From: Bacillus_AB infantis_C
GTDB taxonomy: Bacteria; Bacillota; Bacilli; Bacillales; Cytobacillaceae
DNA length: 64,000 nt
Reading direction: 5' to 3'
Assembly (NCBI RefSeq): GCF_050107595.1
Contig: NZ_JBNILH010000014.1
Span: 1-64,000, forward strand
Shown: in pieces, positions 50,326-57,313 of the stretch
Position numbering within the stretch: the first letter of the stretch is position 1
Layout of the letters: the number at the start of each line of letters is the position of its first letter
Program-made: the position numbers and the translations under genes
The notes under the pieces: model-generated
What the model was told of the DNA's origin: nothing
What the model saw: only the letters and a program-made list of their open reading frames with translations
The model's database searches: none

Positions 50326-51113
50326 AAACCATTAAAGGGCTTCTGATCAACATTCAATTTTTTACAAGCATTCCGGTGCCGATGCAGATTCCGATGGATA
50401 AAGCACATTTGAAAAGGGCCGTGATCACTTTTCCAATCCTCGGGCTTCTTCAGGGACTCTTTTACAGCCTGGTGCTGTATGGGTTCCTGGAATGGACCCC
50501 GTTTTCGCCGCTTGCCTCGGCATTTGCCCTATGGCTTGCGATGATCATCCTGACAGGAGGAATCCACCTGGACGGCTGGATGGATGCAAGCGATGCCTTC
50601 TTCTCTTATCAGGATCGGGAGAAGCGGCTCGAAATCATGAAAGATCCCCGTACAGGTGCGTTCGGTGTTCTTTCGGTCATTGTGCTTCTTGCCGCGCGCT
50701 TTCTGTTCATATATGAAATAGCGCTGCAGCGGGAGCCGGAGACATATTGGCTCATTGCCCTGATTCCGTTTCTCGGAAAGCAGATCATGGGTGTCCTCCT
50801 GATGCAGGTGCGCCCGGCAAAGCCGGAAGGACTGGGGGCACTGTTTCAAAAAGCTGCCAGTTCCTCAGATCTGGCCTTTTACCCGGCAGCAGTGCTGCTG
50901 GTGTTCTTAGTGTATGCTGTGGCGGATATAAGCCTTGCAGTCCATGCGGCGATCCTGCTCTTGGCTGCAGCAGGCTTTCTCGCATTTGCTGCTGTAAAGT
51001 CGGTTAAATGGTTTGGCGGAATTACAGGGGATGTACTTGGTGCATCTGCAGAAGGAGCTGAATGCTTTTTATGGATGGTACTGTGGCTGTTACATTATTT
51101 CGCCATGTCCTGA
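50322..51113 (+). CDS. cobS: Adenosylcobinamide-GDP ribazoletransferase CobS
   Basis: Joins AdoCbi-GDP with alpha-ribazole or its phosphate to complete the nucleotide loop. A 263-residue membrane protein: FFTSIPVP (about 13-20), LTGGIHLDGWMDASDAFFSYQDREKRLEIMKDPRTGAFG (about 78-116) with the conserved HLDG/D-D motif, and GGITGDVLGASAEGAECFL (about 233-251). It starts in an ATGA overlap with cobQ and overlaps the phosphatase gene by 52 nt. Confidence 0.95.
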   Translation: MKTIKGLLINIQFFTSIPVPMQIPMDKAHLKRAVITFPILGLLQGLFYSLVLYGFLEWTPFSPLASAFALWLAMIILTGGIHLDGWMDASDAFFSYQDREKRLEIMKDPRTGAFGVLSVIVLLAARFLFIYEIALQREPETYWLIALIPFLGKQIMGVLLMQVRPAKPEGLGALFQKAASSSDLAFYPAAVLLVFLVYAVADISLAVHAAILLLAAAGFLAFAAVKSVKWFGGITGDVLGASAEGAECFLWMVLWLLHYFAMS

Positions 51114-51694
51114 CAGAAAAAAACAAGCAGCATGCCTATCTCGGCTGGACAGATTCTCCTTTGTGCCCTGAAGAGAAGAAGCGGTTTGAAGCCTGGGCAC
51201 AATCACTCCCGGAGTATCCCTTCATTTTTTCAAGCGATCTGGGACGCTGCCTCGAAACTGCCAGCCTTTTGCCCGGAGGGGAAGCCCGAGAGCTGAAGGA
51301 GCTGCGGGAAATGAATTTTGGCAGATGGGAAGGCAGTGTCTATGAAGAGCTGAAGAATGCCCCTGCCTACCAGGCGTGGCTCAATGATCCTTTTGTTGCC
51401 CCGATACCGGAAGGCGAGGATTATGGGCAGTTTTCTGAAAGGGTCATGCATGGCTGGGGAAAAATCAGGACCAGCCTGATCCGGCATAAAGAAACAAGAG
51501 CTGCTGTCGTCACGCACGGCGGGGTGATCCGGCAGCTGTTGACCAGGCTTGCGCCAGAGGAAAGGCCATTCTGGGAGTGGAAAGTCCCGCATGCCGGCGC
51601 CATCACACTTGTCTGGGAAAACAATGGGTTCAGGAGGGATGAAAGATGCACTTTATTATTGGAGGAAGCTTCAACGGGAAAGCTGCCTGGGTGA
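51062..51694 (+). CDS. CobC-like histidine phosphatase (alpha-ribazole/AdoCbl-phosphate phosphatase)
   Basis: A 210-residue phosphoglycerate-mutase-family protein in the place expected for CobC. The usual RHG is RHV here (TLFRHVLTEKN, about 11-21), but the catalytic Arg and His remain, as do ELREMNFGRWEG (about 80-91) and the second histidine in VVTHGG (about 146-151). The segment AYLGWTDSPL is typical of alpha-ribazole phosphatases. The ATG 51062 is 4 nt after AAGGAG inside cobS; ATG 51071 is the alternative. It overlaps the next gene by 49 nt. Confidence 0.85.
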   Translation: MLFMDGTVAVTLFRHVLTEKNKQHAYLGWTDSPLCPEEKKRFEAWAQSLPEYPFIFSSDLGRCLETASLLPGGEARELKELREMNFGRWEGSVYEELKNAPAYQAWLNDPFVAPIPEGEDYGQFSERVMHGWGKIRTSLIRHKETRAAVVTHGGVIRQLLTRLAPEERPFWEWKVPHAGAITLVWENNGFRRDERCTLLLEEASTGKLPG

Positions 51695-52074
51695 AGAGGC
51701 AGTATGCAGAAGAAAAGGCTTCCTGGCATAGTGCCTACAAGGGCGATTGTTTTCCTGAAGGTGCTGGTGCAGCGACAGACTGTGTCATTATGGAAGGAAT
51801 CGAACGGTGGATCCGCGAAGATATAAAGAGAATGGATAAGGATCAGGCAAGAGCCTTGTGGAAGGAGCGGCTTGATGATTGGCTCCGCTGGGAAGCCGGT
51901 GTGCAGGAAAGAAAACTGGTACTGATCGGAACAGATATCACAAAAGGGATTGTACCTATGGAAAAAGCAGACCGGGATTGGCGGGATGCCTCCGGGTGGA
52001 TATTCCAGGATGCTGCTGAGGCTGCTGAAAGGGCAGATCTGATCTGGTATGGCATCAGCCGGAGATTAAAATAA
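51646..52074 (+). CDS. CobU-like protein with degenerate P-loop
   Basis: A 142-residue protein that begins MHFIIGGSFNGKAAW, which aligns with the CobU start FITGGVRSGKST but lacks the Ser/Thr after the P-loop lysine. The rest (CVIMEGIERWIRED, WLRWEAGVQERKLVLIGTDITKGIVPMEKADRDWRDASGWIFQDAAEAAERADLIWYGI) resembles the second half of CobU, shortened. A full CobU lies 2.8 kb upstream in the same operon. It may be a regulatory or cobinamide-binding relative. AGGAGGG is 7 nt before the ATG. The function is uncertain. Confidence 0.75.
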   Translation: MHFIIGGSFNGKAAWVKRQYAEEKASWHSAYKGDCFPEGAGAATDCVIMEGIERWIREDIKRMDKDQARALWKERLDDWLRWEAGVQERKLVLIGTDITKGIVPMEKADRDWRDASGWIFQDAAEAAERADLIWYGISRRLK

Positions 52075-52092
52075 AAGATAGGGGAAATGAAA

Positions 52093-52674
52093 ATGAGGAT
52101 TTATACAAGGACAGGCGATAAAGGGCAGACAAGCATCATTGGCGGCCGGGTGGACAAAGATGATGTCCGGGTTGAGGCCTACGGCACAGTCGATGAGGTG
52201 AACTGCTTTGTCGGACAGGCCATGACTGAGCTGGATGAAGGGATATTCAAGGATGTACTTGAAGATCTGGAAAAGATTCAGCATGAGCTGTTTGACTGCG
52301 GAGGAGACCTGGCCAATGTGTCGTCTAAAAGGGAAATGAAGCTTGGGCAGGAAGCCATCGATTACCTGGAAAGCAGGATCGATGAATTCATTGAAGAAGC
52401 ACCGGAGCTCGAACGCTTTATCCTTCCAGGCGGTTCGAAGCCGTCTGCTTCCATCCATATAGCAAGGACGGTTGCCAGAAGGGCAGAGCGGCTCATCGTC
52501 ACGCTCATCAAAACGGAAGAAAAGGTTCCTGAAGTTTGCCTGCAGTATATGAACCGCCTCTCGGATTATTTCTTCGCACTGGCAAGGGTGATCAATTTCC
52601 GCCTTCAAGTGAAGGATGTGGAATATGTTCGGAGCGCGAAGGTTTTCCGCGGCGGGAAGCGCAAGGAGAACTGA
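52093..52674 (+). CDS. Cob(I)alamin adenosyltransferase, PduO type
   Basis: Transfers the adenosyl group from ATP to cob(I)alamin or cobinamide. A 193-residue trimeric-type protein: N-terminal RIYTRTGDKGQTSIIGG (about 2-18, ATP-binding loop), AYGTVDEVNCFVG (about 30-42), FILPGGSKPSASIHIARTVARRAER (about 115-139) and the C-terminal LNRLSDYFFALAR-type helix (MNRLSDYFFALARVIN). ATG 52093 is 8 nt after AGGGG; ATG 52087 is too close. It makes the salvaged corrinoid suitable for CobU. Confidence 0.94.
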   Translation: MRIYTRTGDKGQTSIIGGRVDKDDVRVEAYGTVDEVNCFVGQAMTELDEGIFKDVLEDLEKIQHELFDCGGDLANVSSKREMKLGQEAIDYLESRIDEFIEEAPELERFILPGGSKPSASIHIARTVARRAERLIVTLIKTEEKVPEVCLQYMNRLSDYFFALARVINFRLQVKDVEYVRSAKVFRGGKRKEN

Positions 52675-52676
52675 TT

Positions 52677-53171
52677 GTGAAAAATAAAAAGATGATGCTG
52701 GCTGCCTTGTTCATAGCTTTTTCAGCCATTGGGGCAGCTGTCAAAATTCCGGCGGTCATAGGGAGTGTGGCACTCGATTCCTTTCCTGCCTTAGCTGCCG
52801 CTGCCCTGCTGGGGGGCGGGGCCGGCAGCGTGGTGGCCGGGCTCGGCCACCTCCTGTCTGCACTTATCGGCGGTATGCCGCTTGGGCCTCTTCACTTTCT
52901 TGTTGCAGCTGAAATGGCCGTTCTGGTTTGGGTATACGGAAAACTGTGGGGAAGCGGCCGGAGGAAGGCGGCTTTCGTCATTTTTGCAGCAGGCAACACA
53001 TTTGCAGCACCGCTCCCGTTCCTTTTTTTAATGGGGACTGGTTTTTATATCGCGATCGTCCCTTCCCTTCTGGTTGGCTCGCTTCTAAATGGTTTGCTGG
53101 CTTTCTGGGCAGTTCCGCGCATCAGCCGGGTGCTTGGTGAGAGGCTGAGGGAAGGGGATGTGCCGGAATGA
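52677..53171 (+). CDS. cblT: ECF transporter S-component, CblT-like (alpha-ribazole uptake)
   Basis: A 164-residue membrane protein with about five helices, of the ECF substrate-binding type (MMLAALFIAFSAIGAAVKIPAVIGSVALDSFPALAAAALLGGGAGSVVAGLGHLLSALIGG). It is directly followed by a CblS-like kinase in a 4-nt overlap. In Geobacillus and relatives CblT imports alpha-ribazole and CblS phosphorylates it. The start is GTG 52677, 8 nt after AAGGAG; the frame is open upstream over the PduO gene. The shared EcfAAT energy module is not in this window. Confidence 0.82.
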   Translation: MKNKKMMLAALFIAFSAIGAAVKIPAVIGSVALDSFPALAAAALLGGGAGSVVAGLGHLLSALIGGMPLGPLHFLVAAEMAVLVWVYGKLWGSGRRKAAFVIFAAGNTFAAPLPFLFLMGTGFYIAIVPSLLVGSLLNGLLAFWAVPRISRVLGERLREGDVPE

Positions 53172-53884
53172 GGGACGTATTATACATACCGGGCGGAAAC
53201 GGGGAAACCCTGGTCATTAGCAGCGACAACAGCGGCGGCATTGGCCTGAAGGAGGCTGACCATGTAAAGGTCCCGTATGAAACGGTTGCTTACTTTGCTT
53301 TTCGTACGGCTGTCATGGAAAATCTTTCAGCCGGCGGTGTTCCATTTGCAGCCGTCCTGCACAATTTTACAGGGGACGAGCATTGGAATGCGCTTGCCGG
53401 GGGCATTGAGAAGGGTGCACAGGAAGCAGGGATTGAAGGCTTGACTGTCACAGGAAGCACAGAAAGCAATTTCGATCTCATCCAGTCGGCAGTCGGACTG
53501 ATCGTTATCGGAAAAAAGAAAGGCCGTCCTGAAGATCCTCCCTATTACACAGGCCGGGAGAAGCTGGCTGTCATCGGGCTGCCGCTTGTCGGTGAGGAGG
53601 TCCTGAGCAAAAAAGAGGCAATCGCACCGCTTTCTCTATTTAAGGAAATCAGCAGGATGGATGGGATCCGTACACTGCCTGTCGGCTCGAAGGGAATACG
53701 TTATGAACTGAACCAGCTTTTTTCCAATAGGGAATTCACTAGAGATAAAGTTTCCTGCAAGGGCGTGGACCTCTTAAAATCAGGCGGGCCTTCCTGCTGC
53801 TTCATCGCCTCCTATCCTGAGGAGCTTGAGAGAGTAATTAAGATTAAAGCGGGAAGCTTTCATCATCAGCTTGAGATCGACTAG
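53168..53884 (+). CDS. cblS: Alpha-ribazole kinase CblS-like
   Basis: A 238-residue protein of the PurM/ThiL-like ATP-binding fold: GGNGETLVISSDNSGGIGLKEADHVKVPYETVAYFAFRTAVMENLSAGGVPFAAVLHNF near the N-terminus, and GLTVTGSTESNF, KKKGRPEDPPYYTG. In Geobacillus kaustophilus CblS phosphorylates alpha-ribazole to alpha-ribazole-5'-phosphate, bypassing CobT. The position after cblT in a cobalamin operon supports this. It begins in an ATGA overlap with cblT. Confidence 0.85.
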   Translation: MRDVLYIPGGNGETLVISSDNSGGIGLKEADHVKVPYETVAYFAFRTAVMENLSAGGVPFAAVLHNFTGDEHWNALAGGIEKGAQEAGIEGLTVTGSTESNFDLIQSAVGLIVIGKKKGRPEDPPYYTGREKLAVIGLPLVGEEVLSKKEAIAPLSLFKEISRMDGIRTLPVGSKGIRYELNQLFSNREFTRDKVSCKGVDLLKSGGPSCCFIASYPEELERVIKIKAGSFHHQLEID

Positions 53885-53898
53885 AGGAGGAATGAAAC

Positions 53899-54512
53899 TT
53901 GCTTGATTTATATTTTGTAAGGCATGGGGAAACAGAATGGAATAAAGCCGGGCGGATGCAGGGCAGGCTTGATTCAAATTTGACTGAAAAGGGGCTGGAG
54001 GATGCTGAAAGGCTCGGGGAATATTTGCGGGAGATGCAATTTGACGAAATCATCTCAAGCCCGAGCTCACGAACCATCCAGACAGCCGAAAAGCTTGCCG
54101 GAAGCACTGCGGCCATCCGTACGGACGAAAGACTGATGGAAATCCATCTTGGCCAGTGGCAGGGAAAAACAGGCGGCGAAATAAAAATGCTTTTTCCTGA
54201 ACAGTACGGCTATTACTGGAACGAGCGGAAAAGTTTGAGAACCCGGAGGGGGAAACCTTTCTGGATGTGAAAACCAGGCTGGCCGGGTTCCTGCAGGAGC
54301 TCGGGGACAGCCGGAGCACAGGGAAAATCCTGATCGTCACCCACGCGGTTGTCATCAAAACAGCGGTCATGCTGGCCAATAAGGTGACAGTCAAAGAAAT
54401 CTGGGAGCCCCCATTCATTCATGGCACAAGCCTCACCCATATGACATACAGGGACGGAGTGCTCGAGCTTGTACTCGCCGGCGATCTTTCCCATATCGGA
54501 GCCCCAGGCTGA
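53899..54512 (+). pseudogene. Second CobC-type phosphatase, frameshifted
   Basis: The first frame (from TTG 53899, after GGAGG) encodes YFVRHGETEWNKAGRMQGRLDSNLTEKGLEDAERLGEYL and runs on past EIHLGQWQGKTGGE (about residues 85-98). Near 54225-54234 the family sequence moves to another frame, in which FENPEGETFLDVKTRLAGFLQELG and IVTHAVVIKTAV continue to the stop at 54510-54512. A single-base loss in the CGGAAAAG stretch explains it. Without a shift the first frame stops at 54270. It could be a real pseudogene or a sequencing error. Unlike the intact copy at 51062, this one keeps the RHG motif. Confidence 0.85.
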
Positions 54513-54920
54513 ATGCTCGTGAAATTTATCAGGTGCGGAGTTGAGTCAGGTTCCAGGGAAAAGTTCAGCATCGCCCAAATGGGATGGGAGCCATTGAAGC
54601 ACGTCCCCGGTTTTATCCGGCAGTTCGGCGGCTGGACCAGACCGGAAGGGGATGCCGATGCTGTTATCTTCGGTTTGTGGGAGAGCAGGGCCAGCTACGA
54701 TTATTTTATGTCTAGTCTGCATGATAGTCTGATAGGCGAATCATCACAAGAGCGGTATTTCCAATCTATTTCCGTAGTACTTTATGAGGTGGATGAGGAT
54801 ATGGTTCATGGGGCGGCCGCTAGCAAAGGGCTCTTGGACATTCTTGGGGAGAAACTGGGCATAGAAACCCGTGAAGTAGAGCTTGCCGAGGCGTGGGAAG
54901 TACAGGCGGCAATCAGCTGA
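54513..54920 (+). CDS. DUF4937 (YdbC-like) protein
   Basis: A 135-residue protein with the dimeric alpha/beta barrel pattern: VKFIRCGVESGSREKFSIAQMGWEPLKHVPGFIRQFGGW, then AVIFGLWESRASYDYFMSSLHDSLI and YEVDEDM. These match the YdbC/DUF4937 family of monooxygenase-like small proteins, function unknown. The ATG follows the stop of the frameshifted phosphatase directly, so it is the last gene of the cobalamin operon. The link to B12 is by position only. Confidence 0.78.
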   Translation: MLVKFIRCGVESGSREKFSIAQMGWEPLKHVPGFIRQFGGWTRPEGDADAVIFGLWESRASYDYFMSSLHDSLIGESSQERYFQSISVVLYEVDEDMVHGAAASKGLLDILGEKLGIETREVELAEAWEVQAAIS

Positions 54921-54945
54921 GAGTCTAGGACCCTCAGCTTTTTTT
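54915..54945 (+). terminator. Terminator of the cobalamin operon
   Basis: Stem AGCTGAG / CTCAGCT (54915-54921 / 54933-54939) followed by TTTTTTT. The left arm contains the stop codon TGA of the DUF4937 gene. Confidence 0.85.
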
Positions 54946-54957
54946 AGTGGAAATTTA

Positions 54958-55625
54958 AGTCATGTACAGAAAGGAAGCTAATCGAAGCATGAATGGCAGG
55001 AAAGAAGGCCGTCATGTATAGAAAGAAGGTTAATCGATGCAAGACTGGCAGGAAAAGAAGGGAGTCATGTATAGAAAGAAGGTTAATCGATGCATGACAG
55101 ATAGGAAAAGAAAGTAGTCATGTATAGAAAGAAGGTTAATCAATGCATGAGTGGTAAGAAAAGAAGGTAGTCATGTATAGATAGAAAGAAGGTTAATCGA
55201 TGCATGATTGGCAGGAAAAGAAGGCGGTCATATATAGAAAGAAGGTTAATCGATGCAAGACTGTTAAGAAAAGAAGGGAGTCATGTATAGAAAGAAGGTT
55301 AATCGATGCATGATTGGCAGGAAAAGAAGGCGGTCATATATAGAAAGAAGGTTAATCGATGCAAGACTGTTAAGAAAAGAAGGGAGTCATGTATAGAAAG
55401 AAGGTTAATCAATGCATGAGTGGTAAGAAAAGAAGGGAGTCATGTATAGAAAGAAGGTTAATCGATGCATGACTGGCAGGAAAAGAAGGGAGTCATGTAT
55501 AGAAAGAGGGTTAATCGATGCAAGACTGTTAAGAGAAGAAAGTAGTCATGTATAGAAAGAAGGCTAATCGATGCAAGACTGGCAGGAAAAGAAGGCCATC
55601 ATGTATAGAAAGAGGGTTAATGGAT
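54958..55625. repeat. 53-bp tandem repeat array (about 13 units)
   Basis: The motif TCATGTATAGAAAG starts at 55012, 55065, 55118, 55171, 55228, 55281, 55334, 55387, 55440, 55493, 55546 and 55599, with a diverged unit at 54960. All periods are 53 bp except one of 57 (an extra ATAG at 55177-55184). Each unit runs TCATGTATAGAAAGAAGGTT, AATCGATGCA, then TG-AAGA-rich sequence. The 53-bp period is not a multiple of three and no long frame runs through. There is no dyad and no unique spacer. Confidence 0.93.
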
Positions 55626-55658
55626 ATGCGGGAAAGGCAGCAGAAACAATTTTCTCTA

Positions 55659-55706
55659 TTGAATACAGGGATTCATTTTGTTATACTTCTAACTAACGAT
55701 AGTTAG
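55659..55706 (+). promoter_or_regulatory. Promoter and operator of the TetR-SMR operon
   Basis: TTGAAT (55659-55664), 17-bp spacer, TATACT (55682-55687), then an inverted repeat CTAACTA-acga-TAGTTAG (55689-55706) over the likely start of transcription. Such placement suits autorepression by the TetR protein. Confidence 0.75.
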
Positions 55707-55721
55707 GGAGGCTGAGGAAGG

Positions 55722-56309
55722 ATGACTTCACAGCAGATCAAACAAGCAGCATTAAAGCTTTTTGCTGAAAAAGGATATGAGGGAACGCCGCTCTCTGCCA
55801 TCGCCAAGGCGGTTGGCATTAAAACCCCTTCTTTATATGCGCATTTTCCTTCAAAAGAAGAGCTGTTCCTGTCGGTTTTCCGGGATACGGTTTCCTTGGA
55901 GCTGCTCACAATTAAGGAAGCCATGGAAGATCAAAGCTCTGATAATGCTCTTGATACGATTAAGGCGATTTTTGATGCACTGACCGAGTTGAGGGAAGAA
56001 AATGAGAATATCCAGTTTTTTAAACGGGCGATATTCTTTCCGCCGGCTGATCTCGGCCCAAAGCTGAAAGAAGAATTTTTTGAATATGAAAAGCATTCCA
56101 CTGACATGCTGCAGGGCCTCTTTGAGCACGGTAAAAAAGAGTCGATGTTCACGGCGGCCGGAAGCGGTGAAATGGCTGCTGCATTTTATTGCCTGATTGA
56201 CGGGCTTCTGGTTGAACAGCATTATTACAGCCAGGAGGAATACAACAAACGGAGAGAATCGGCATGGAGGATCTTCCTGGCCGGAATCATCATGAAGAAA
56301 GAGGGGTAG
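55722..56309 (+). CDS. TetR/AcrR-family regulator
   Basis: A 195-residue repressor: the N-terminal helix-turn-helix TSQQIKQAALKLFAEKGYEGTPLSAIAKAVGIKTPSLYAHFPSKEELFLSVF (2-53) and a ligand domain (about 60-190) that resembles the TetR C-terminal type found with SMR pumps. AGGGAGG lies before the ATG. It is followed directly by two SMR genes in one operon, which it probably represses until a cationic compound binds. Confidence 0.92.
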   Translation: MTSQQIKQAALKLFAEKGYEGTPLSAIAKAVGIKTPSLYAHFPSKEELFLSVFRDTVSLELLTIKEAMEDQSSDNALDTIKAIFDALTELREENENIQFFKRAIFFPPADLGPKLKEEFFEYEKHSTDMLQGLFEHGKKESMFTAAGSGEMAAAFYCLIDGLLVEQHYYSQEEYNKRRESAWRIFLAGIIMKKEG

Positions 56310-56314
56310 CATCA

Positions 56315-56659
56315 ATGCCTTGGGTATATTTATTTGCAGCAGGATTATGCGAAATAGGCTGGGCTTTCGGGCTTAAGTATTCAGAAGGGTTCACAAAGCC
56401 ATTGCCCGCTGTCATCACGGTTATATTGATCATCATCAGCTTTATGCTGTTCTCCAATGCGATGAAGACCATCCCGATCGGAACAGCTTATGCAGTATTC
56501 ACCGGGATTGGAGCGGCAGGGACTGTAATTGTCAGTATGATGTTCCTCGGGGAGCCGGGCGGGGCTGTGAAACTTTTATTCCTGGCGCTGCTGCTCGGCG
56601 GCATCATCGGGCTGAAAATGACCTCCAAAGATGAAGAGACGGAAAAGGGGGCTGAGTAG
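56315..56659 (+). CDS. SMR-family efflux subunit (YkkC/SugE-like)
   Basis: A 114-residue four-helix protein of the small multidrug resistance family. The first helix has the essential glutamate (WVYLFAAGLCEIGWAFGLKYSEGF, Glu about 13), followed by AYAVFTGIGAAGTVIVSMMFLGEP (about 70-93). The start ATG 56315 follows GAGGGG. Together with the next gene it looks like the YkkCD pair, a heterodimeric pump for guanidinium-type or cationic compounds. In B. subtilis ykkCD has a guanidine riboswitch; here the regulator is TetR-type. Confidence 0.9.
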   Translation: MPWVYLFAAGLCEIGWAFGLKYSEGFTKPLPAVITVILIIISFMLFSNAMKTIPIGTAYAVFTGIGAAGTVIVSMMFLGEPGGAVKLLFLALLLGGIIGLKMTSKDEETEKGAE

Positions 56660-56661
56660 GC

Positions 56662-56976
56662 ATGTCATGGTTTTATTTAGTATTGGCGGGCTTCGGCGAA
56701 ATAGGTTTTGTCATTTTCATGAAGCTGTCAGAAGGCTTTACCAGAAAAAAATATACAACCTTATCCGGGTTATCAGGCTTTATCAGCTTTTATTTTCTTT
56801 CCCGGGCACTGCTGGAGATTCCGATTGGCACCGGCTACGGAATCTGGACAGGAATCGGTGCAGCCGGAAGCGTGCTGCTTGGCATGCTGTTTTTCGGTGA
56901 ATCCCGGGACTGGAAACGGGTTGTATTTATTGGGATGATCATTGGCGGTGTAATTGGCTTAAAAACGATCAGCTAA
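56662..56976 (+). CDS. SMR-family efflux subunit (YkkD-like)
   Basis: A 104-residue four-helix SMR protein: WFYLVLAGFGEIGFVIFMKLSEGF with the key Glu at about residue 13, GYGIWTGIGAAGSVLLGMLFFGES (about 58-81). It starts two bases after the stop of the first SMR gene. The two are similar but not identical, as expected for the two halves of an antiparallel heterodimer. A terminator follows. Confidence 0.9.
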   Translation: MSWFYLVLAGFGEIGFVIFMKLSEGFTRKKYTTLSGLSGFISFYFLSRALLEIPIGTGYGIWTGIGAAGSVLLGMLFFGESRDWKRVVFIGMIIGGVIGLKTIS

Positions 56977-56982
56977 GCAGAG

Positions 56983-57019
56983 GCAGCAGCTCTAAAATAT
57001 AGAGCTGTTGCTTTTATTT
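56983..57019 (+). terminator. Terminator of the TetR-SMR operon
   Basis: Stem GCAGCAGCTCT / AGAGCTGTTGC (56983-56993 / 57001-57011, one G-T pair), then TTTTATTT. Confidence 0.82.
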
Positions 57020-57025
57020 CGGCTG

Positions 57026-57109
57026 ATTCTACCTGGTTTCAGAGTTATTCTACCTGAATTCTTGTTTTTTCTACCTGAAATCGGCTGGATTCTGCCTAAA
57101 AATAGTGAT
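57026..57109. repeat. 21-bp tandem repeat, four units
   Basis: Units start at 57026, 57047, 57068 and 57089, each beginning (A/T)TTCT(A/G)CCT followed by variable sequence. The spacing is exactly 21 bp each time. The repeat is non-coding and lies between the SMR terminator and the methyltransferase promoter. Confidence 0.7.
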
Positions 57110-57184
57110 AATTTTTCCATATAACATTTATTGCCAATTTACCTCGTAAAAAATTCAAAAAATTATAAAAAAACCTTGCATAAA

Positions 57185-57193
57185 TGCTAGAAT
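57185..57193 (+). promoter_or_regulatory. Extended -10 promoter of the methyltransferase gene
   Basis: TGCTAGAAT gives an extended -10 (TGn-TAGAAT). It would start transcription near 57200, giving a leader of about 110 nt. Apart from this, the 21-bp repeat and the 8-codon frame, the 337-nt gap shows nothing. Confidence 0.5.
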
Positions 57194-57217
57194 ATAAGAA
57201 AAAAGGAGTCATAACCT

Positions 57218-57244
57218 ATGTACCACCTGTTAACCGACAGTTAG
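57218..57244 (+). CDS. Possible 8-residue leader peptide
   Basis: ATG TAC CAC CTG TTA ACC GAC AGT TAG encodes MYHLLTDS. AAGGAG (57203-57208) is 9 nt before the ATG, so it has proper translation signals. The stop lies 69 nt before the methyltransferase start. It could control the methyltransferase by ribosome stalling, as leader peptides do for erm genes, or be chance. Confidence 0.35.
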   Translation: MYHLLTDS

Positions 57245-57313
57245 CAACCCGATAAGGGGACCGCCTTCCTTCTATTTTGCCGAGTTAATGAACAATAGAC
57301 AGGAGGAGACGGA

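Noticed and set aside
54222..54270. Programmed -1 frameshift in the second CobC gene
   Set aside because: The shift region has only CGGAAAAG, not a proper slippery heptamer, and I see no stimulating hairpin or upstream Shine-Dalgarno-like signal. A deletion or sequencing error is simpler.
54958..55625. CRISPR array or phage attachment region
   Set aside because: Direct 53-bp repeats without spacers, and no cas, phage or integrase gene close by.
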